64,000 nt of DNA from Pseudomonadota bacterium (GTDB lineage: Bacteria; Desulfobacterota; Desulfobulbia; Desulfobulbales; Desulfurivibrionaceae). Below are positions 36,999 to 47,698 of the stretch, piece by piece. Numbering within the stretch: the stretch's first letter is position 1; every line of letters begins with the position of its first letter. Location: NCBI GenBank assembly GCA_018830485.1, contig JAHJRQ010000008.1:62001-126000 (forward strand). The letters are read 5' to 3'. Under the pieces are notes generated by a model. The model saw nothing but the letters and a program-made list of their open reading frames with translations. It ran no database searches and was not told the origin of the DNA. The translations under genes and the position numbers were made by a program.

Positions 36999-39900
36999 CT
37001 AATTTGAATGTGTTCGGTTGTGTTCTCCACCGTGTCGGAGATAAAGAACCGGCAGCACCAGCATGTTCAGGATCGTGGCGCTGATCAGCCCCCCCAGGAT
37101 TACCACCGCCAGGGGAGAGAGAATCTCATTGCCCGGCTTGTGAGCCGCCAGGGCAAAAGGAACCAAAGCCAAACCCGCGGCCAGGGCGGTCATCACCACC
37201 GGTCGCAACCGTTCCAGCGATCCTTTGACCACGGCCTCGCGCAAAGCCAGCCCTTCAATCTCCATCAGGTAACGGTAATGGGAAACCAGCAAAATACCGT
37301 TTCTGGTTGCGATACCGAACAGGGTGATAAATCCCACCAGCGAGGCAACGCTGATGGTCCGGTCGGTCAATACCACCGCCACGATTCCGCCAATGAAGGA
37401 AAGCGGCAAATTGATCATCACCAATCCGGCGGCCCTGAATGACCCGAATTCCAAATACAGAATTAACAAAATCAGGCTGATCGAGACGATGCTCAACAGG
37501 CCGATCATCCGGGTGGCGCCAGCTTCGCTCTCGAACTGCCCTCCGTACTCCACAAAATACCCCGGCGGCAACTCAACACCGTTAATCCGCTTGCGGACAT
37601 CTTCGTAGACCGACCTTAAATCACGACCCGAGACATTGGCCTGCACCACCACCTTGCGCTGCACATTTTCACGGCTGATGCTGTTGGGCCCCTTGGTCGA
37701 AACCAGATCGGCCACCGCTGCCAGCGGCACCTTCTCGCCGGAAGGGGTATCCAGCAGAATCTGCCCTATGGCCGCCGTGTCCTGCCGTGAAACCGCAGGA
37801 AAACGAGCCACCACATCAAAACCTCGGTCTCCTTCCAGGGTACGAGACACCACCTGCCCGGCGGTAGCCACCTCCATTCCCTCGGCCACATCGGCCATGC
37901 TCAGGCTATAGCGGGCCATCTCCTCCCGTCGCGGAATGATCCGCAGTTGCGGAATATCGGCCTGCTGATCCACGGACAAATCGGCCAACCCGGGGACATC
38001 GGCAATTTCAGCCTCGATCTGTCCGGCAACCTGCTTCAGCCTCGACAGTTCCGGGCCATAAACCTTGATCGCCAAATTGGCCATGGTTCCGGACAACATA
38101 TGGTCGATCCGGTGGCCGATGGGTTGCCCGAAGGTTATGGTCACCCCCGGGATCACCGCTGTCTGCTTGCGCAGTTCGTCCATAACCGCATAGAGCCGCC
38201 GCCCGGTGAGATCGAGGCTGACCTCTATCTCACTGGCGTTGGGGAACTTACCATGCTCGTCCTGCTCACCCCGGCCGGTGCGCCGAGCGGTTGTTTCCAC
38301 CGCAGGATGTTCCAGCAGCAACCTTTCAATCCTTGTCGCCACCTCGGATGATTTTTCCAGCGATGTGCCGGGACCGGAAACCACCATCACCGTCAGGGCC
38401 CCTTCGTTGAAGGCCGGCAAAAACGAACGCCCGGTCAGCAACAACAGCGCCAAAGCCAGGGCAAAGGTGAGCGCCGCCCCGGCCATGATCCGGCGCGGGT
38501 GGTCCAGCAGATGCTCCAGCAGCGGTCGATAACGGGCAAGCAGCCACTCCATGGTTTTGCTGTTGCCGTGCTCGGCAAGGCAAGGGGTTTTGGTCAGCAG
38601 ATACGAGCAAAGAGCCGGAGTAACAGTCAGCGCAACCAGAAGCGAGGCGCCGATGGAGACCATGTAGGAGATGCCCAGCGGTTGCAGCAATCGCCCCTCC
38701 ACCCCGGAAAGGAAGAAAAGCGGCAGGAACACCACCAGAATAATCAGGGTGGCGTTGACAATGGAGGACCGGATCTCGCGGGAAGCCTCGAAGATCACCT
38801 TTCGCACCGCCACGCGCTCACTCTCCGGGCGGGCCGCATTCTCCTGCAACCGCCGGTAAACATTCTCCACGTCGATGATGGCGTCATCGACGATCACGCC
38901 GATGGCTATGGCCATCCCTCCCAAGGTCATGGTATTGATGGAACTGTCAAAGAGCCGCAGGGCAAAAATCGCGCACAACAGCGAAACAGGCATGGCCACC
39001 AGCGAAATCATGGTGGTGCGCAGGTTTCCCAAAAACAAAAAGAGGATCACGATCACCAGCAGTGCTCCCTCCAGCAACACCCGCTTGATGTTGGCAATAG
39101 CCCGCTTAATGAAATCGGCCTGCTGGAACAAATCGCTTTCGATCCGCATGCCTTCCGGGAGCGAACGCTGAATCTCGGCCAGTTGCGCCTTGATTCGCTC
39201 TGTCAGCTCCAGGGTGTTGGCATCGGGATGCTTTTGCAGCGAAACCACCACCGCAGGCTTGCCATTGGCCGAGGCATCCCCCACCCGGAAGGCCGGACCG
39301 ACCGTAATCGTGGCCACATCCCGCACCAGCACCGGCAGGCCGTCGCGTGATTCCACCACGGTCTGTTCAATGTCAACGGTCGAGCGGATACGGCCCATGC
39401 CCCGTAGCAGGTAATCGTGATCCTGCTGCTTCACCACGCCGGCGGCAAAGTTTTCGTTGCCTCTCCGAAGGGCCTCGGCGACCTGGCCAACGGTGACCCG
39501 AAAAGCCTGCAACCGCAATGGGTCGATCTCCACCTGATACTGCTTGGTCTCGCCTCCCACCGTCACCACCTGGGAGATGCCCGGGGTGGCCATCAGCCGC
39601 TTTTTTATCACAAATTCCGCCTGTTCCTTCACCTCCATCAGGCTGTGGCTGTCACTGGCCACGGCGATGTACATGATTTCCCCCATGATGGAAGAAATCG
39701 GAGCCAGGGTCGGCACGGTTTTCGGCGGCAGGCTGCCGGACACCAGTTGCAGCTTTTCGTTCACCACCTGCCGGGCGCGGTAGATATCGGTGCCCCAGGT
39801 GAACTCCACCCAGACCGTGGAAAGGCCGGGGATCGACACGGAGCGGACCCGCCGCACCCCGGTGGCGCCGTTCAGATTGCTTTCAATCGGGTAGGTGATC

Positions 39901-40091
39901 AGCGCCTCCACCTCCTCGGGCGCCATTCCCTTGGACTCGGTCAAAATGGTCACCGTGGGGGCAGTCAGGTCCGGCAGCACATCCACCGGCATCCTCATGG
40001 CCGTCACCGTGCCGATCCCCAGTACCAGCAGCATGGCGATCAGCACCACCAGCCGGTACTGAAGGGCTAGACGAATCAGTCTGTCAAGCAT
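36999..40091 (-). CDS. Heavy-metal efflux RND transporter, CusA/CzcA family
   Basis: 1030 aa; RND TM topology; MRMPVDVLPDLTAPTVTI; GVIVDDAIIDVENVYRRL. Confidence 0.92.
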   Translation of the reverse strand: MLDRLIRLALQYRLVVLIAMLLVLGIGTVTAMRMPVDVLPDLTAPTVTILTESKGMAPEEVEALITYPIESNLNGATGVRRVRSVSIPGLSTVWVEFTWGTDIYRARQVVNEKLQLVSGSLPPKTVPTLAPISSIMGEIMYIAVASDSHSLMEVKEQAEFVIKKRLMATPGISQVVTVGGETKQYQVEIDPLRLQAFRVTVGQVAEALRRGNENFAAGVVKQQDHDYLLRGMGRIRSTVDIEQTVVESRDGLPVLVRDVATITVGPAFRVGDASANGKPAVVVSLQKHPDANTLELTERIKAQLAEIQRSLPEGMRIESDLFQQADFIKRAIANIKRVLLEGALLVIVILFLFLGNLRTTMISLVAMPVSLLCAIFALRLFDSSINTMTLGGMAIAIGVIVDDAIIDVENVYRRLQENAARPESERVAVRKVIFEASREIRSSIVNATLIILVVFLPLFFLSGVEGRLLQPLGISYMVSIGASLLVALTVTPALCSYLLTKTPCLAEHGNSKTMEWLLARYRPLLEHLLDHPRRIMAGAALTFALALALLLLTGRSFLPAFNEGALTVMVVSGPGTSLEKSSEVATRIERLLLEHPAVETTARRTGRGEQDEHGKFPNASEIEVSLDLTGRRLYAVMDELRKQTAVIPGVTITFGQPIGHRIDHMLSGTMANLAIKVYGPELSRLKQVAGQIEAEIADVPGLADLSVDQQADIPQLRIIPRREEMARYSLSMADVAEGMEVATAGQVVSRTLEGDRGFDVVARFPAVSRQDTAAIGQILLDTPSGEKVPLAAVADLVSTKGPNSISRENVQRKVVVQANVSGRDLRSVYEDVRKRINGVELPPGYFVEYGGQFESEAGATRMIGLLSIVSISLILLILYLEFGSFRAAGLVMINLPLSFIGGIVAVVLTDRTISVASLVGFITLFGIATRNGILLVSHYRYLMEIEGLALREAVVKGSLERLRPVVMTALAAGLALVPFALAAHKPGNEILSPLAVVILGGLISATILNMLVLPVLYLRHGGEHNRTHSN

Positions 40092-40126
40092 GATGCGCCT
40101 CCTTTTCCCTTACCTGCGGCAGCATA

Positions 40127-41677
40127 TCAATGGGCATGTCCGGCATGGGGATCCTCCTTCTTTGCCGCCAAGGCGGCCTGCTTTACATAGTAAGCGCCTT
40201 TGACCACTACGCGCTCATGGCCGGAGAGCCCCTTCACGATCTGCACCATTCCCTCCTCTTTCATGCCCACCCGCACCTCCTGACGAACAAAACGCTCGCC
40301 CGAGGTCTGCACGAACACGAAGAAGCGGCCTTCATCCTCCATCAGAGCCTCGACTGGCAAAGTCAGCGCCTCAACCTCGACTCCGGCAGAGAGGGCTACC
40401 GTGGCGAACATCCCCACCTTCAACCGGGCATCAGGATTAGGCACGCTGAAGATCACCGGCAGGGTGCGACTTTGCGGATCAAGCATGTCCCCCACCGAAA
40501 CCAGCCGATCAGCCTTAAAACTCCCCTCCTGTCCGGCAACGGTGAAAATGGCCGAGGGTTGCGGCGGCAGCCTGCCCGCGTCAACCGCCGGCAAACTGGT
40601 TCTCAGCCAGAGTGTGGCAGGATTGACAATTCGCACGATCGGCTGACCAGCCTCGATCCCTTTGCCGGGGCCGCTCATTACTTCGACCACCGAGCCGCTC
40701 AACGGAGCCCGCACCACCAGTCGGCCACTATCATCACCGCCAAAGGCTATCGCAGCATTGTCAAGCGGTGTCAACGCCGCCCTGGCGCTGTCCAACGCCG
40801 CCTCGGCATCCTCCACCCGTTTGCGGGAAGCGATTTTTGCCTCATATAGCCGCTGGGCCCGTTCGTGCTCCTGTTGGGCCAGGGTGGCCCTGTTTCTGGC
40901 CTCGGCATGGACCACGGAAAACTGGCCAGCCCCGCCGCCGGAGAGAACCGGCGGATCGATCAGGGCAATCACCTCTCCCTTGGCTACCCGCTTGCCCACA
41001 TGAGCCAAGGGCCGTGCCGCCGACAACACGCCGGAAACCGGCGAGGATACAGTAGCTTCGGCATTGGCGGCTGCCACCATTTCCCCGCTGGCAACGATCC
41101 GTCCGGACATCGGCCTGCTCTCCGGCTGGCGCACCAAGGTATCAAGGCTCCATTGCTGCTCCTTCAGGAAAACGATGTTTCCATTTCCCTCGCCGGTCAC
41201 TATGGAATGATCGCCTTTGCTTTCGTCTGCACGGGCTGCTGTTGCCGCACCTCCCACCTGTATTCCCGGAATTTCTATCCGATCAACAAACCCTTTCCCT
41301 TCAGGTAGCAGTTCCAGGGTATAGCTCCCTGCCGCAAGCGCGCTTATCTCGGCCTGATAGATGCCTGGTCTGGCCGGAGCCGGCGCAACGACCGTTACCG
41401 GCTGACCCGAAGTAGACCGCAGAACCAGCTTGAGCGGCCCTTCACTGACCGGCTTGCCGTCGGCAAGCCGAGAAAGATGGATCAAAAAGCTGCCCTTTTT
41501 CCCCGGCCGCAGCGGGGCGTACTCCATAAACAGCTCACTTTTCACACTCCAGGCGGTAACCTGTACCGCTTCTTCCTCCGCGAGTTCCTCCGGTTGTTTT
41601 TCTTTTCCAGAACCGCCGGAACAGCCGGTGGCCAAGAGAAACACCGCTGTCAACAACAGCCAGATCATTCTTTTCAT
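40127..41677 (-). CDS. RND periplasmic adaptor (membrane fusion protein), lipoprotein
   Basis: Lipobox FLLATGC; biotinyl-lipoyl-like VSSPVSGVLSAARPLAHVGKRVAKGEVIALI; His-rich C-terminus. Confidence 0.9.
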   Translation of the reverse strand: MKRMIWLLLTAVFLLATGCSGGSGKEKQPEELAEEEAVQVTAWSVKSELFMEYAPLRPGKKGSFLIHLSRLADGKPVSEGPLKLVLRSTSGQPVTVVAPAPARPGIYQAEISALAAGSYTLELLPEGKGFVDRIEIPGIQVGGAATAARADESKGDHSIVTGEGNGNIVFLKEQQWSLDTLVRQPESRPMSGRIVASGEMVAAANAEATVSSPVSGVLSAARPLAHVGKRVAKGEVIALIDPPVLSGGGAGQFSVVHAEARNRATLAQQEHERAQRLYEAKIASRKRVEDAEAALDSARAALTPLDNAAIAFGGDDSGRLVVRAPLSGSVVEVMSGPGKGIEAGQPIVRIVNPATLWLRTSLPAVDAGRLPPQPSAIFTVAGQEGSFKADRLVSVGDMLDPQSRTLPVIFSVPNPDARLKVGMFATVALSAGVEVEALTLPVEALMEDEGRFFVFVQTSGERFVRQEVRVGMKEEGMVQIVKGLSGHERVVVKGAYYVKQAALAAKKEDPHAGHAH

Positions 41678-43008
41678 GGTTTTTCTCCTGCAACTCCGTT
41701 AATATTTGCCAATACTCCGCCAACCGCGCTTTCCAGTCTGCAGCGGGATTCAAGGGCCGCTTGCAAGGCGGTCAATTCAGCCTCCTGCTGCTCACTGAGC
41801 CTGCGTTTCTCGTCCAACACCAATTGCATGCCGATCTCGCCCAAGGCAAAGGCCTCCTGCTGAATTTTTAAATTTTCACGAGCCACCGGCCCCAACGCTG
41901 TGCGGTGCAGGCCAAAGGCGGTCAGGGCAAGCCGGTACTGGGCTAGCAGGTCACGCACTTCAGAAGCGACGGTACGTTTTACTCCTTCCAGACGAAGCCT
42001 TGCCGCCGAGACGCGAGCGCTTGCCTTGGCTGATTCCGCCTGATTTCGCGAAAAAACCGGCAGCGGCAGAGAGAGCTTCACCCCCATGACGCGGTCTCTG
42101 GTCTGCTCCGTTCCCGGGACCAGCAGAGCGCCATCCAACTCGTAGGTATTCTGGGAAGAACGTTCATTCCTGGAAAAAATGGATACCATCACTGGCGGAA
42201 CCGCCTCGGCCTTTGCCAGGGCCAGAGCGGCCTCCTCGCGCTCTCCTTCCCGCTTTTGCGCGGCCAGATCGGGACGACGCTCCAGGGCGGCGGCCAACAA
42301 CGCATCATCCGCAGGGCGATGATCGGTTTGCGGCGCTGAGACGTCGGCCAAAGGCGGCAATTCGTCGGCATTGTTGAATCCCAGCAACAACGCAAGCCGC
42401 CTGCGAGCTCCTTCGGCAGCGGCCACGGCTTCGCCATGGCGCAGACCGCTTTTGCGAAGATCAAGATCGGCCAACTGCACCTCGAATTCAGGCAAATCGC
42501 CAACTTGAAAACGCGTCTTGGATGCAACCAGCAGCTCTTCGGCAACAACCTCCTGTCCTTGGGCCAACTCCACCCGCCGGGTCGCCATGGTTGCGTCCAG
42601 CCAAGCACGTTGCGCCTGCTCGGTCACCCTGCGCTCGTAGTCGCGCAACCGAGCCAGCATCACTTCCGCCTCGGCACGGGCAAAGGCCTTGCGCCGGGCG
42701 CCGACCGGCACCAGCGGGATCTCCTGGGACAGGGCTATCCCGATACTCCTTTCATCGGGGCTTTTCGTAAAGGCGCCGCTGGCCCCTTCCAGTTCAAGTA
42801 CAGGGTTCGGCAGGGTGCCGCTCAGTTCAGCCGCGACCCGGATTCCCTCCAGTTCTTCACGCAATGCTGCAACATCGGAATTCTTCTCCAGGGCAATGGC
42901 TACCGCGCCCGCCATATCAAGGGGGCTCGGAACCACACCAGGAGGGGTTGCCGCAAAAGACGGCAAGGCCCACAGAACCACGACGGCAGCGGACAATAGC
43001 TTCCGCAT
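41674..43008 (-). CDS. TolC family outer membrane efflux protein
   Basis: Signal peptide, duplicated coiled-coil OEP repeats; operon with RND genes. Confidence 0.9.
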   Translation of the reverse strand: MRKLLSAAVVVLWALPSFAATPPGVVPSPLDMAGAVAIALEKNSDVAALREELEGIRVAAELSGTLPNPVLELEGASGAFTKSPDERSIGIALSQEIPLVPVGARRKAFARAEAEVMLARLRDYERRVTEQAQRAWLDATMATRRVELAQGQEVVAEELLVASKTRFQVGDLPEFEVQLADLDLRKSGLRHGEAVAAAEGARRRLALLLGFNNADELPPLADVSAPQTDHRPADDALLAAALERRPDLAAQKREGEREEAALALAKAEAVPPVMVSIFSRNERSSQNTYELDGALLVPGTEQTRDRVMGVKLSLPLPVFSRNQAESAKASARVSAARLRLEGVKRTVASEVRDLLAQYRLALTAFGLHRTALGPVARENLKIQQEAFALGEIGMQLVLDEKRRLSEQQEAELTALQAALESRCRLESAVGGVLANINGVAGEKP

Positions 43009-43071
43009 GGACGTACTCCTCTAGTGATCAATATTCAATTGTCAAAATCAGGGGATGAAACGGTGATGCTA

Positions 43072-43407
43072 TCAGGCGGTATGTCTTGGGGGGATAAATC
43101 GTTCTTGCAGATGGGAGGATGGGAAAAAATGAGGGATGTGCGCGGTGAACTGTTTCGTGTGGAGGGGATGGGATAATTCGTGGAGCTGACCGGTAATGGC
43201 ATGCAGATGCGTGTGAGTCTCACAGCAATGTTCGTCTTGGAAACCACCACTCTCATCATGGCAAGGATGCCCATCCATCCCGCAAGCGGCGGAGATTGAG
43301 CAACCGGCCTGGGCATATTCCCCTGGCGCAACCTGTTCTTCCCCGGCGTGAAGAGTTCCGGACAATATACAGACAAGTAATATGATGGTGGAGAAAATGC
43401 GAAACAT
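43072..43407 (-). CDS. Small secreted Cys/His-rich protein upstream of RND operon
   Basis: CSISAACGMDGHPCHDESGGFQDEHCCETHTHLH. Confidence 0.7.
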   Translation of the reverse strand: MFRIFSTIILLVCILSGTLHAGEEQVAPGEYAQAGCSISAACGMDGHPCHDESGGFQDEHCCETHTHLHAITGQLHELSHPLHTKQFTAHIPHFFPSSHLQERFIPPRHTA

Positions 43408-43473
43408 GCCAGATTATTAATCAGCCAAACGAAAAAAGTAAAGCAAAAACTTAAGCACCAGCAGGCATGTCCT

Positions 43474-45588
43474 TCAGATCAATCCGCGCTGATAGTTGAA
43501 GAGCGTGGTCTCCGGCAGGGGCTGATCGGCGGCAAGGGCGGCCAACACCTGCTTGCCCTTGGCGGACATCGCCGCGCATTGGCTCAGGTCAACGATGATC
43601 CGGGAGCAGCCCATGGTCTTGAGGGCTGCGAGATGGCCCAACAGGGAAAAATCCTGTTCCGCCAGAACCTCGGTGAGCTCGTGGCGCTGGCAAACGCGGT
43701 ACCCCTCTCCCCCTTCCGCCCGCAGCAGCGAACCGGGACGCACTCCCCGGACCGGGATGCGGGAAAGCATAACCACCAGCGGGCTGTAGACCGTGACCGC
43801 CAGGGGGGGCAGATGTTCAGCCCGGCGAAAGAGCTCCTGCAGGTTTTTGCGGTCATCCTCCAGATCAACGGTGAGTTCGGTAAGCCCCAGCTCCTGCCAA
43901 CCGAGGGCGGCCTGGCTGTTCAGGGTGTAGCAGCGAAAACCTCCCAGCAGGGTCAGGCCCGACAGCCCGCTAAACAGGGGGAGATGCCCCAAGTTGTTGA
44001 CCCGGAACCGGCGAAATCCCTGCCCTGCCAGCATCCCCACCGCCCTCCGGTGTTCGTCCCACTCCGGGCCGAAGAGCATGGGGGGGATCTCCCAGATGAC
44101 CCGCCCCTGCCAATCAGCGCGGTGAAGGTCCACCTTTTTTAGGCCCGCCAGGGTCTCCGGGGTCAGCACCAGCTCAAGGGCGGCGACACCCGGCTCGTCG
44201 AGGACACGCATGTCCTGGGGTTCCCGACCGCGCACGGTCAGGGTCTGAACAGCGGGTGCCGGGGGAGCAGCTCCAGGCAGCAGACTGGCCAGCGCCTGCG
44301 CCCGGGCCTGGGCCAGGCTTTCTTTTTGCGCCGGGCTCTTTTCCGGCACCGCCACCTGAGCCAGCGTGGCCCGACAGGCTTCCGGGCTCATGGTAAAGGC
44401 GGCCTTGCCCCCCACCTTGAAGATCGTGTCCCCCACCTGAAAAAAGCCGCCCTTGTCGGGAATCCGCACCCGGACAAAATCCCCTGCCTTGACGACTTTT
44501 TGTTTTTTCTGTTCGAGCCAGAGCTCCCGCACGGTAAAGCCGGTGCCGGCCTGGTCGTTTTGCGGCTGGACGCGGATCCGGTCGCCCACGTGCAGCCGGT
44601 CGCCGGTTGTAAACCCGAGCATGCCGCCGCGCAGCGAAGTCACCTGGCCGAGATGCTTCCCGAGAGTCCCCTGCTTGGAGGAATCAGCAATCCCCGTGGG
44701 AACGGAGCCGGAAAGAAACCCCTTGGTCGTCTGGCGGCCAAAGGAGAGGGCCAGTTGCTCCTCGGCCTCCTGCATCGCCTGCTTGCGCCCGCTTTCCGGG
44801 GCGTCCAGCACCAAACGGTAGGCTGCCACCACCCGGGCCACATATTCGGCGCTCTTCATCCGCCCCTCGATTTTAAGGCTGATGACCCCGGCCTTGAGCA
44901 ACTGGGGCAGCAGGGACAGGGCGGAAAAATCGCTGGTGGAAAAATGGTAGCCCGGCTGTTCCCGGTTGCGATAGCTCCGGCGGCAGGGCTGGGCGCAGCG
45001 GCCCCGGTTGCCGCTCATGCCGCTTACTGCGGAAGAAAAGAGGCACTGGCCGGAAACGGAAAAACAGAGCGCCCCGTGGACAAAATGCTCCAGTTCGATG
45101 GTGCTCTGTTGCCGGATCGCCCCGATCTCGGCCAAGGAGAGCTCCCGGGCCAGGACCGCTCGGCTGAAGCCCATCTGCTCAAGCATCAGTACCCCGGCCG
45201 CGTTGTGCACGGCCAACTGGGTTGAGGCGTGCAGGGGCAACCCGGGAAAATGGGCGCGGGCCAGCCGCCAGACCCCGAGGTCCTGGATGATCAGGCCGTC
45301 GACCCCGATCCCGGCCAGATCGGCCACAATCCCCGCCACCCGGGGCAGCTCCTTTTCCTTGATCAGGGTGTTGAGGGCGATGTACAGCCGACGGTGGTGG
45401 TGATGGGCATGGGTGGTCATCTTCTCCACCTCGTCCACAGTAAAATTCTTGGCCTTGGCCCGGGCGGAAAACTCCTGCAGTCCGCAGTATATTGCATCGG
45501 CCTCGTTCTCCAGGGCGGCGAAAAATGACTCCACGCTCCCCACCGGGGCCAGAAGCTCCGTTTTGCTGCTTGATTTCCGAGGTGTCAT
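43474..45588 (-). CDS. U32 family peptidase
   Basis: ELLAPVGSVESFFAALENEADAIYCGL; GRCAQPCRRSYR; SLKIEGRMKSAEYVARVVAAYR. Confidence 0.92.
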   Translation of the reverse strand: MTPRKSSSKTELLAPVGSVESFFAALENEADAIYCGLQEFSARAKAKNFTVDEVEKMTTHAHHHHRRLYIALNTLIKEKELPRVAGIVADLAGIGVDGLIIQDLGVWRLARAHFPGLPLHASTQLAVHNAAGVLMLEQMGFSRAVLARELSLAEIGAIRQQSTIELEHFVHGALCFSVSGQCLFSSAVSGMSGNRGRCAQPCRRSYRNREQPGYHFSTSDFSALSLLPQLLKAGVISLKIEGRMKSAEYVARVVAAYRLVLDAPESGRKQAMQEAEEQLALSFGRQTTKGFLSGSVPTGIADSSKQGTLGKHLGQVTSLRGGMLGFTTGDRLHVGDRIRVQPQNDQAGTGFTVRELWLEQKKQKVVKAGDFVRVRIPDKGGFFQVGDTIFKVGGKAAFTMSPEACRATLAQVAVPEKSPAQKESLAQARAQALASLLPGAAPPAPAVQTLTVRGREPQDMRVLDEPGVAALELVLTPETLAGLKKVDLHRADWQGRVIWEIPPMLFGPEWDEHRRAVGMLAGQGFRRFRVNNLGHLPLFSGLSGLTLLGGFRCYTLNSQAALGWQELGLTELTVDLEDDRKNLQELFRRAEHLPPLAVTVYSPLVVMLSRIPVRGVRPGSLLRAEGGEGYRVCQRHELTEVLAEQDFSLLGHLAALKTMGCSRIIVDLSQCAAMSAKGKQVLAALAADQPLPETTLFNYQRGLI

Positions 45589-45853
45589 CTTTCCCGTCCC
45601 TGTATCACACGCACACCCGCGCATTCTGTCTTCTTTGTACGGGGCCAGACTACCACGCCCGTCAAAACAGGGGCAACGGAAATCGATGGCTGCCCGGCAC
45701 GGCCACCCGACATCCCCTGCCCGCCGGCCGATGTCGCCAGACATCACCCCATGTCCTCTAGGAAAAACTTTGGGGAGTGGATAGGATACAGACAACAGGA
45801 AAGGGATGTACCAGGGGCCACCCCTGGAAACAAAAAACTTAGGAGGAACCACG

Positions 45854-46348
45854 ATGAAAAAAACAATGATTGCTCTTGCCATGGTGTGCGCGACCGGCCT
45901 GACCATGACCATAACCGGCCTGGAAACGGCACAGGCCGCTGGAAAAACCGCGGCCCCGGCCCAGGATCTGGTGATAAAGGGGAAGAAACCCGCCATTTTC
46001 AGCCATGCCAAGCACGCCGCCCTTGGCCTTGATTGCGGGTCCTGCCATCACGATGCCAAGCACCAGCCCGTAACCGAGGCGGCCATCGCCGCACTGGGGA
46101 AGACGGATGGCTTGCAATGCGCAAGCTGCCACAATGCGAAGTTTGCCGATCCCAAGCTCCAGAAGCCCATGGACGTGTTCCATGCCCGGTGCAAGACCTG
46201 CCACGCCACCGGAGTAAACGGCAAGAAGGGCCCCACCGGCTGCATCGCCTGCCATACAGCGGCTGCCGCTGCTCCGGCACAGGCTGAGACCCCGGCCGCT
46301 GCTCCCGCCCCGGCCATGAAAAAAAGAAAGGCCGTGGAAGGCTGCTAA
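45854..46348 (+). CDS. Tetraheme cytochrome c3 (class III cytochrome c)
   Basis: Signal peptide; four CXXCH motifs CGSCH, CASCH, CKTCH, CIACH. Confidence 0.9.
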   Translation: MKKTMIALAMVCATGLTMTITGLETAQAAGKTAAPAQDLVIKGKKPAIFSHAKHAALGLDCGSCHHDAKHQPVTEAAIAALGKTDGLQCASCHNAKFADPKLQKPMDVFHARCKTCHATGVNGKKGPTGCIACHTAAAAAPAQAETPAAAPAPAMKKRKAVEGC

Positions 46349-46700
46349 CCGGCGGCTCCGCCGATCAGCCTACCCCGTTGCCGCAGAAACTCCAGCAGCA
46401 GTTGCTCCAGGCCATACTGCTGCTGGAGCAGGCGGCCGGCTCCCCGGCAGCCTGTGCATCGGGGCTGGGCCAGCACCCTGCCTGATTTGCCCACAGTTAT
46501 AATTCAGGCGGAACATGGGCTTGAACAGAAGCAGACAGCCCCGCTCCCCGAGCCCCCCCTTGTCCTCCCGCAGGATACGCACGCAAACCCCGGCCAATGA
46601 CCCAGACCATGCGATCACGCTTTTTCTGGTTTTTTCTGGCCGGGTATGGTTAGCTGGGGCGACAAAAAAATGATCGTATCAACCACAACAAGCCGCCCCT

Positions 46701-47543
46701 ATGACAGACTCCCGCAAGACCTCGCAACTCTGCCCCAATTGCCGCCGCCTCATCAGCCGGGATGAGCCCTTCTGCCCGTATTGCGGCATCAGGACTCCCG
46801 GCGTCTGGTGGAAGAACCACGCCTTCCTGCGGCTGTTCCACGACCAGGATCTCTTTCTCATGGGCTTGAGCGGCCTCAACATCGCCCTCTTTGTCCTCTC
46901 GCTGCTCATGAATCCGCGCGGCATGTCCCTGGGCATGAACCCCTTCGGCTTTCTCTCCCCGGACAACCGCAGCCTCCTGCTTCTGGGAGCGACGGGCACC
47001 ATGCCCATCGATGGCCTGCACCGCTGGTGGTCGCTGGTTTCCGCCAGCTACCTGCACGGCAGCCTGCTCCATCTCGTTTTCAATCTCATCGCCCTGCGGC
47101 AGATCGGCCCCCTGGTGATCCAGGAATACGGCCTGCCGCGGATGTTTTCCATCTATACCCTGGGCGGCATCGGCGGCTTTCTGCTCTCCTACCTGGCCGG
47201 AGTTCCCTTTACCATCGGCGCTTCGGCCGCGGTCTGCGCCCTGATCGGGGCGGCGCTCTATTACGGAAAGAGCCGGGGCGGCAGCTATGGCCGGCAGGTG
47301 TATCAGCAGATCGGCGGCTGGGCCATGGGCATCTTCGTTTTTGGCCTGCTGGTGCCGGGGATCAACAACTGGGCCCACGGAGGCGGCATGGCAACGGGCA
47401 TCCTCTGCGGGCTGCTTCTGGGCTATCAGGAAAACCGCCGCGAACTGCTCAGCCACCGGCTGCTTGGCGGAGCCTGCGCCGGGGGGACGCTCCTGATCCT
47501 GCTCTGGGGTGTGGCAACCTCGGTGATCTACCGCTTTTTCTGA
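46701..47543 (+). CDS. Rhomboid family intramembrane serine protease with N-terminal zinc ribbon
   Basis: CPNCRRLISRDEPFCPYCG; GASAAVCALIGAALYYGK; NNWAHGGGMATGILCG. Confidence 0.93.
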   Translation: MTDSRKTSQLCPNCRRLISRDEPFCPYCGIRTPGVWWKNHAFLRLFHDQDLFLMGLSGLNIALFVLSLLMNPRGMSLGMNPFGFLSPDNRSLLLLGATGTMPIDGLHRWWSLVSASYLHGSLLHLVFNLIALRQIGPLVIQEYGLPRMFSIYTLGGIGGFLLSYLAGVPFTIGASAAVCALIGAALYYGKSRGGSYGRQVYQQIGGWAMGIFVFGLLVPGINNWAHGGGMATGILCGLLLGYQENRRELLSHRLLGGACAGGTLLILLWGVATSVIYRFF

Positions 47544-47635
47544 ACCGTGCGCTCAGGCACGGCCAAGGGACGGACGCCTGTTTCCTGCGCTGCCGCGCCT
47601 TAGCAAGACACCGGGGACGGATGCCCGTGGCCAAT

Positions 47636-47665
47636 AAAAAAAGGCAGGGTTTCCCTGCCTTTTTT
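47636..47665. terminator. Bidirectional rho-independent terminator
   Basis: AAAAAAAGGCAGGG-ttt-CCCTGCCTTTTTT. Confidence 0.9.
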
Positions 47666-47677
47666 GAATATATCTTC

Positions 47678-47694
47678 GAACGCAACCTGCGCTC
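47678..47694 (-). promoter_or_regulatory. Bacterial SECIS-like hairpin for UGA-90
   Basis: GAGCGCA-GGU-UGCGUUC: 7-bp stem (one G-U), GGU loop beginning 20 nt after the UGA at 47708..47710. Confidence 0.75.
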
Positions 47695-47698
47695 TGTT

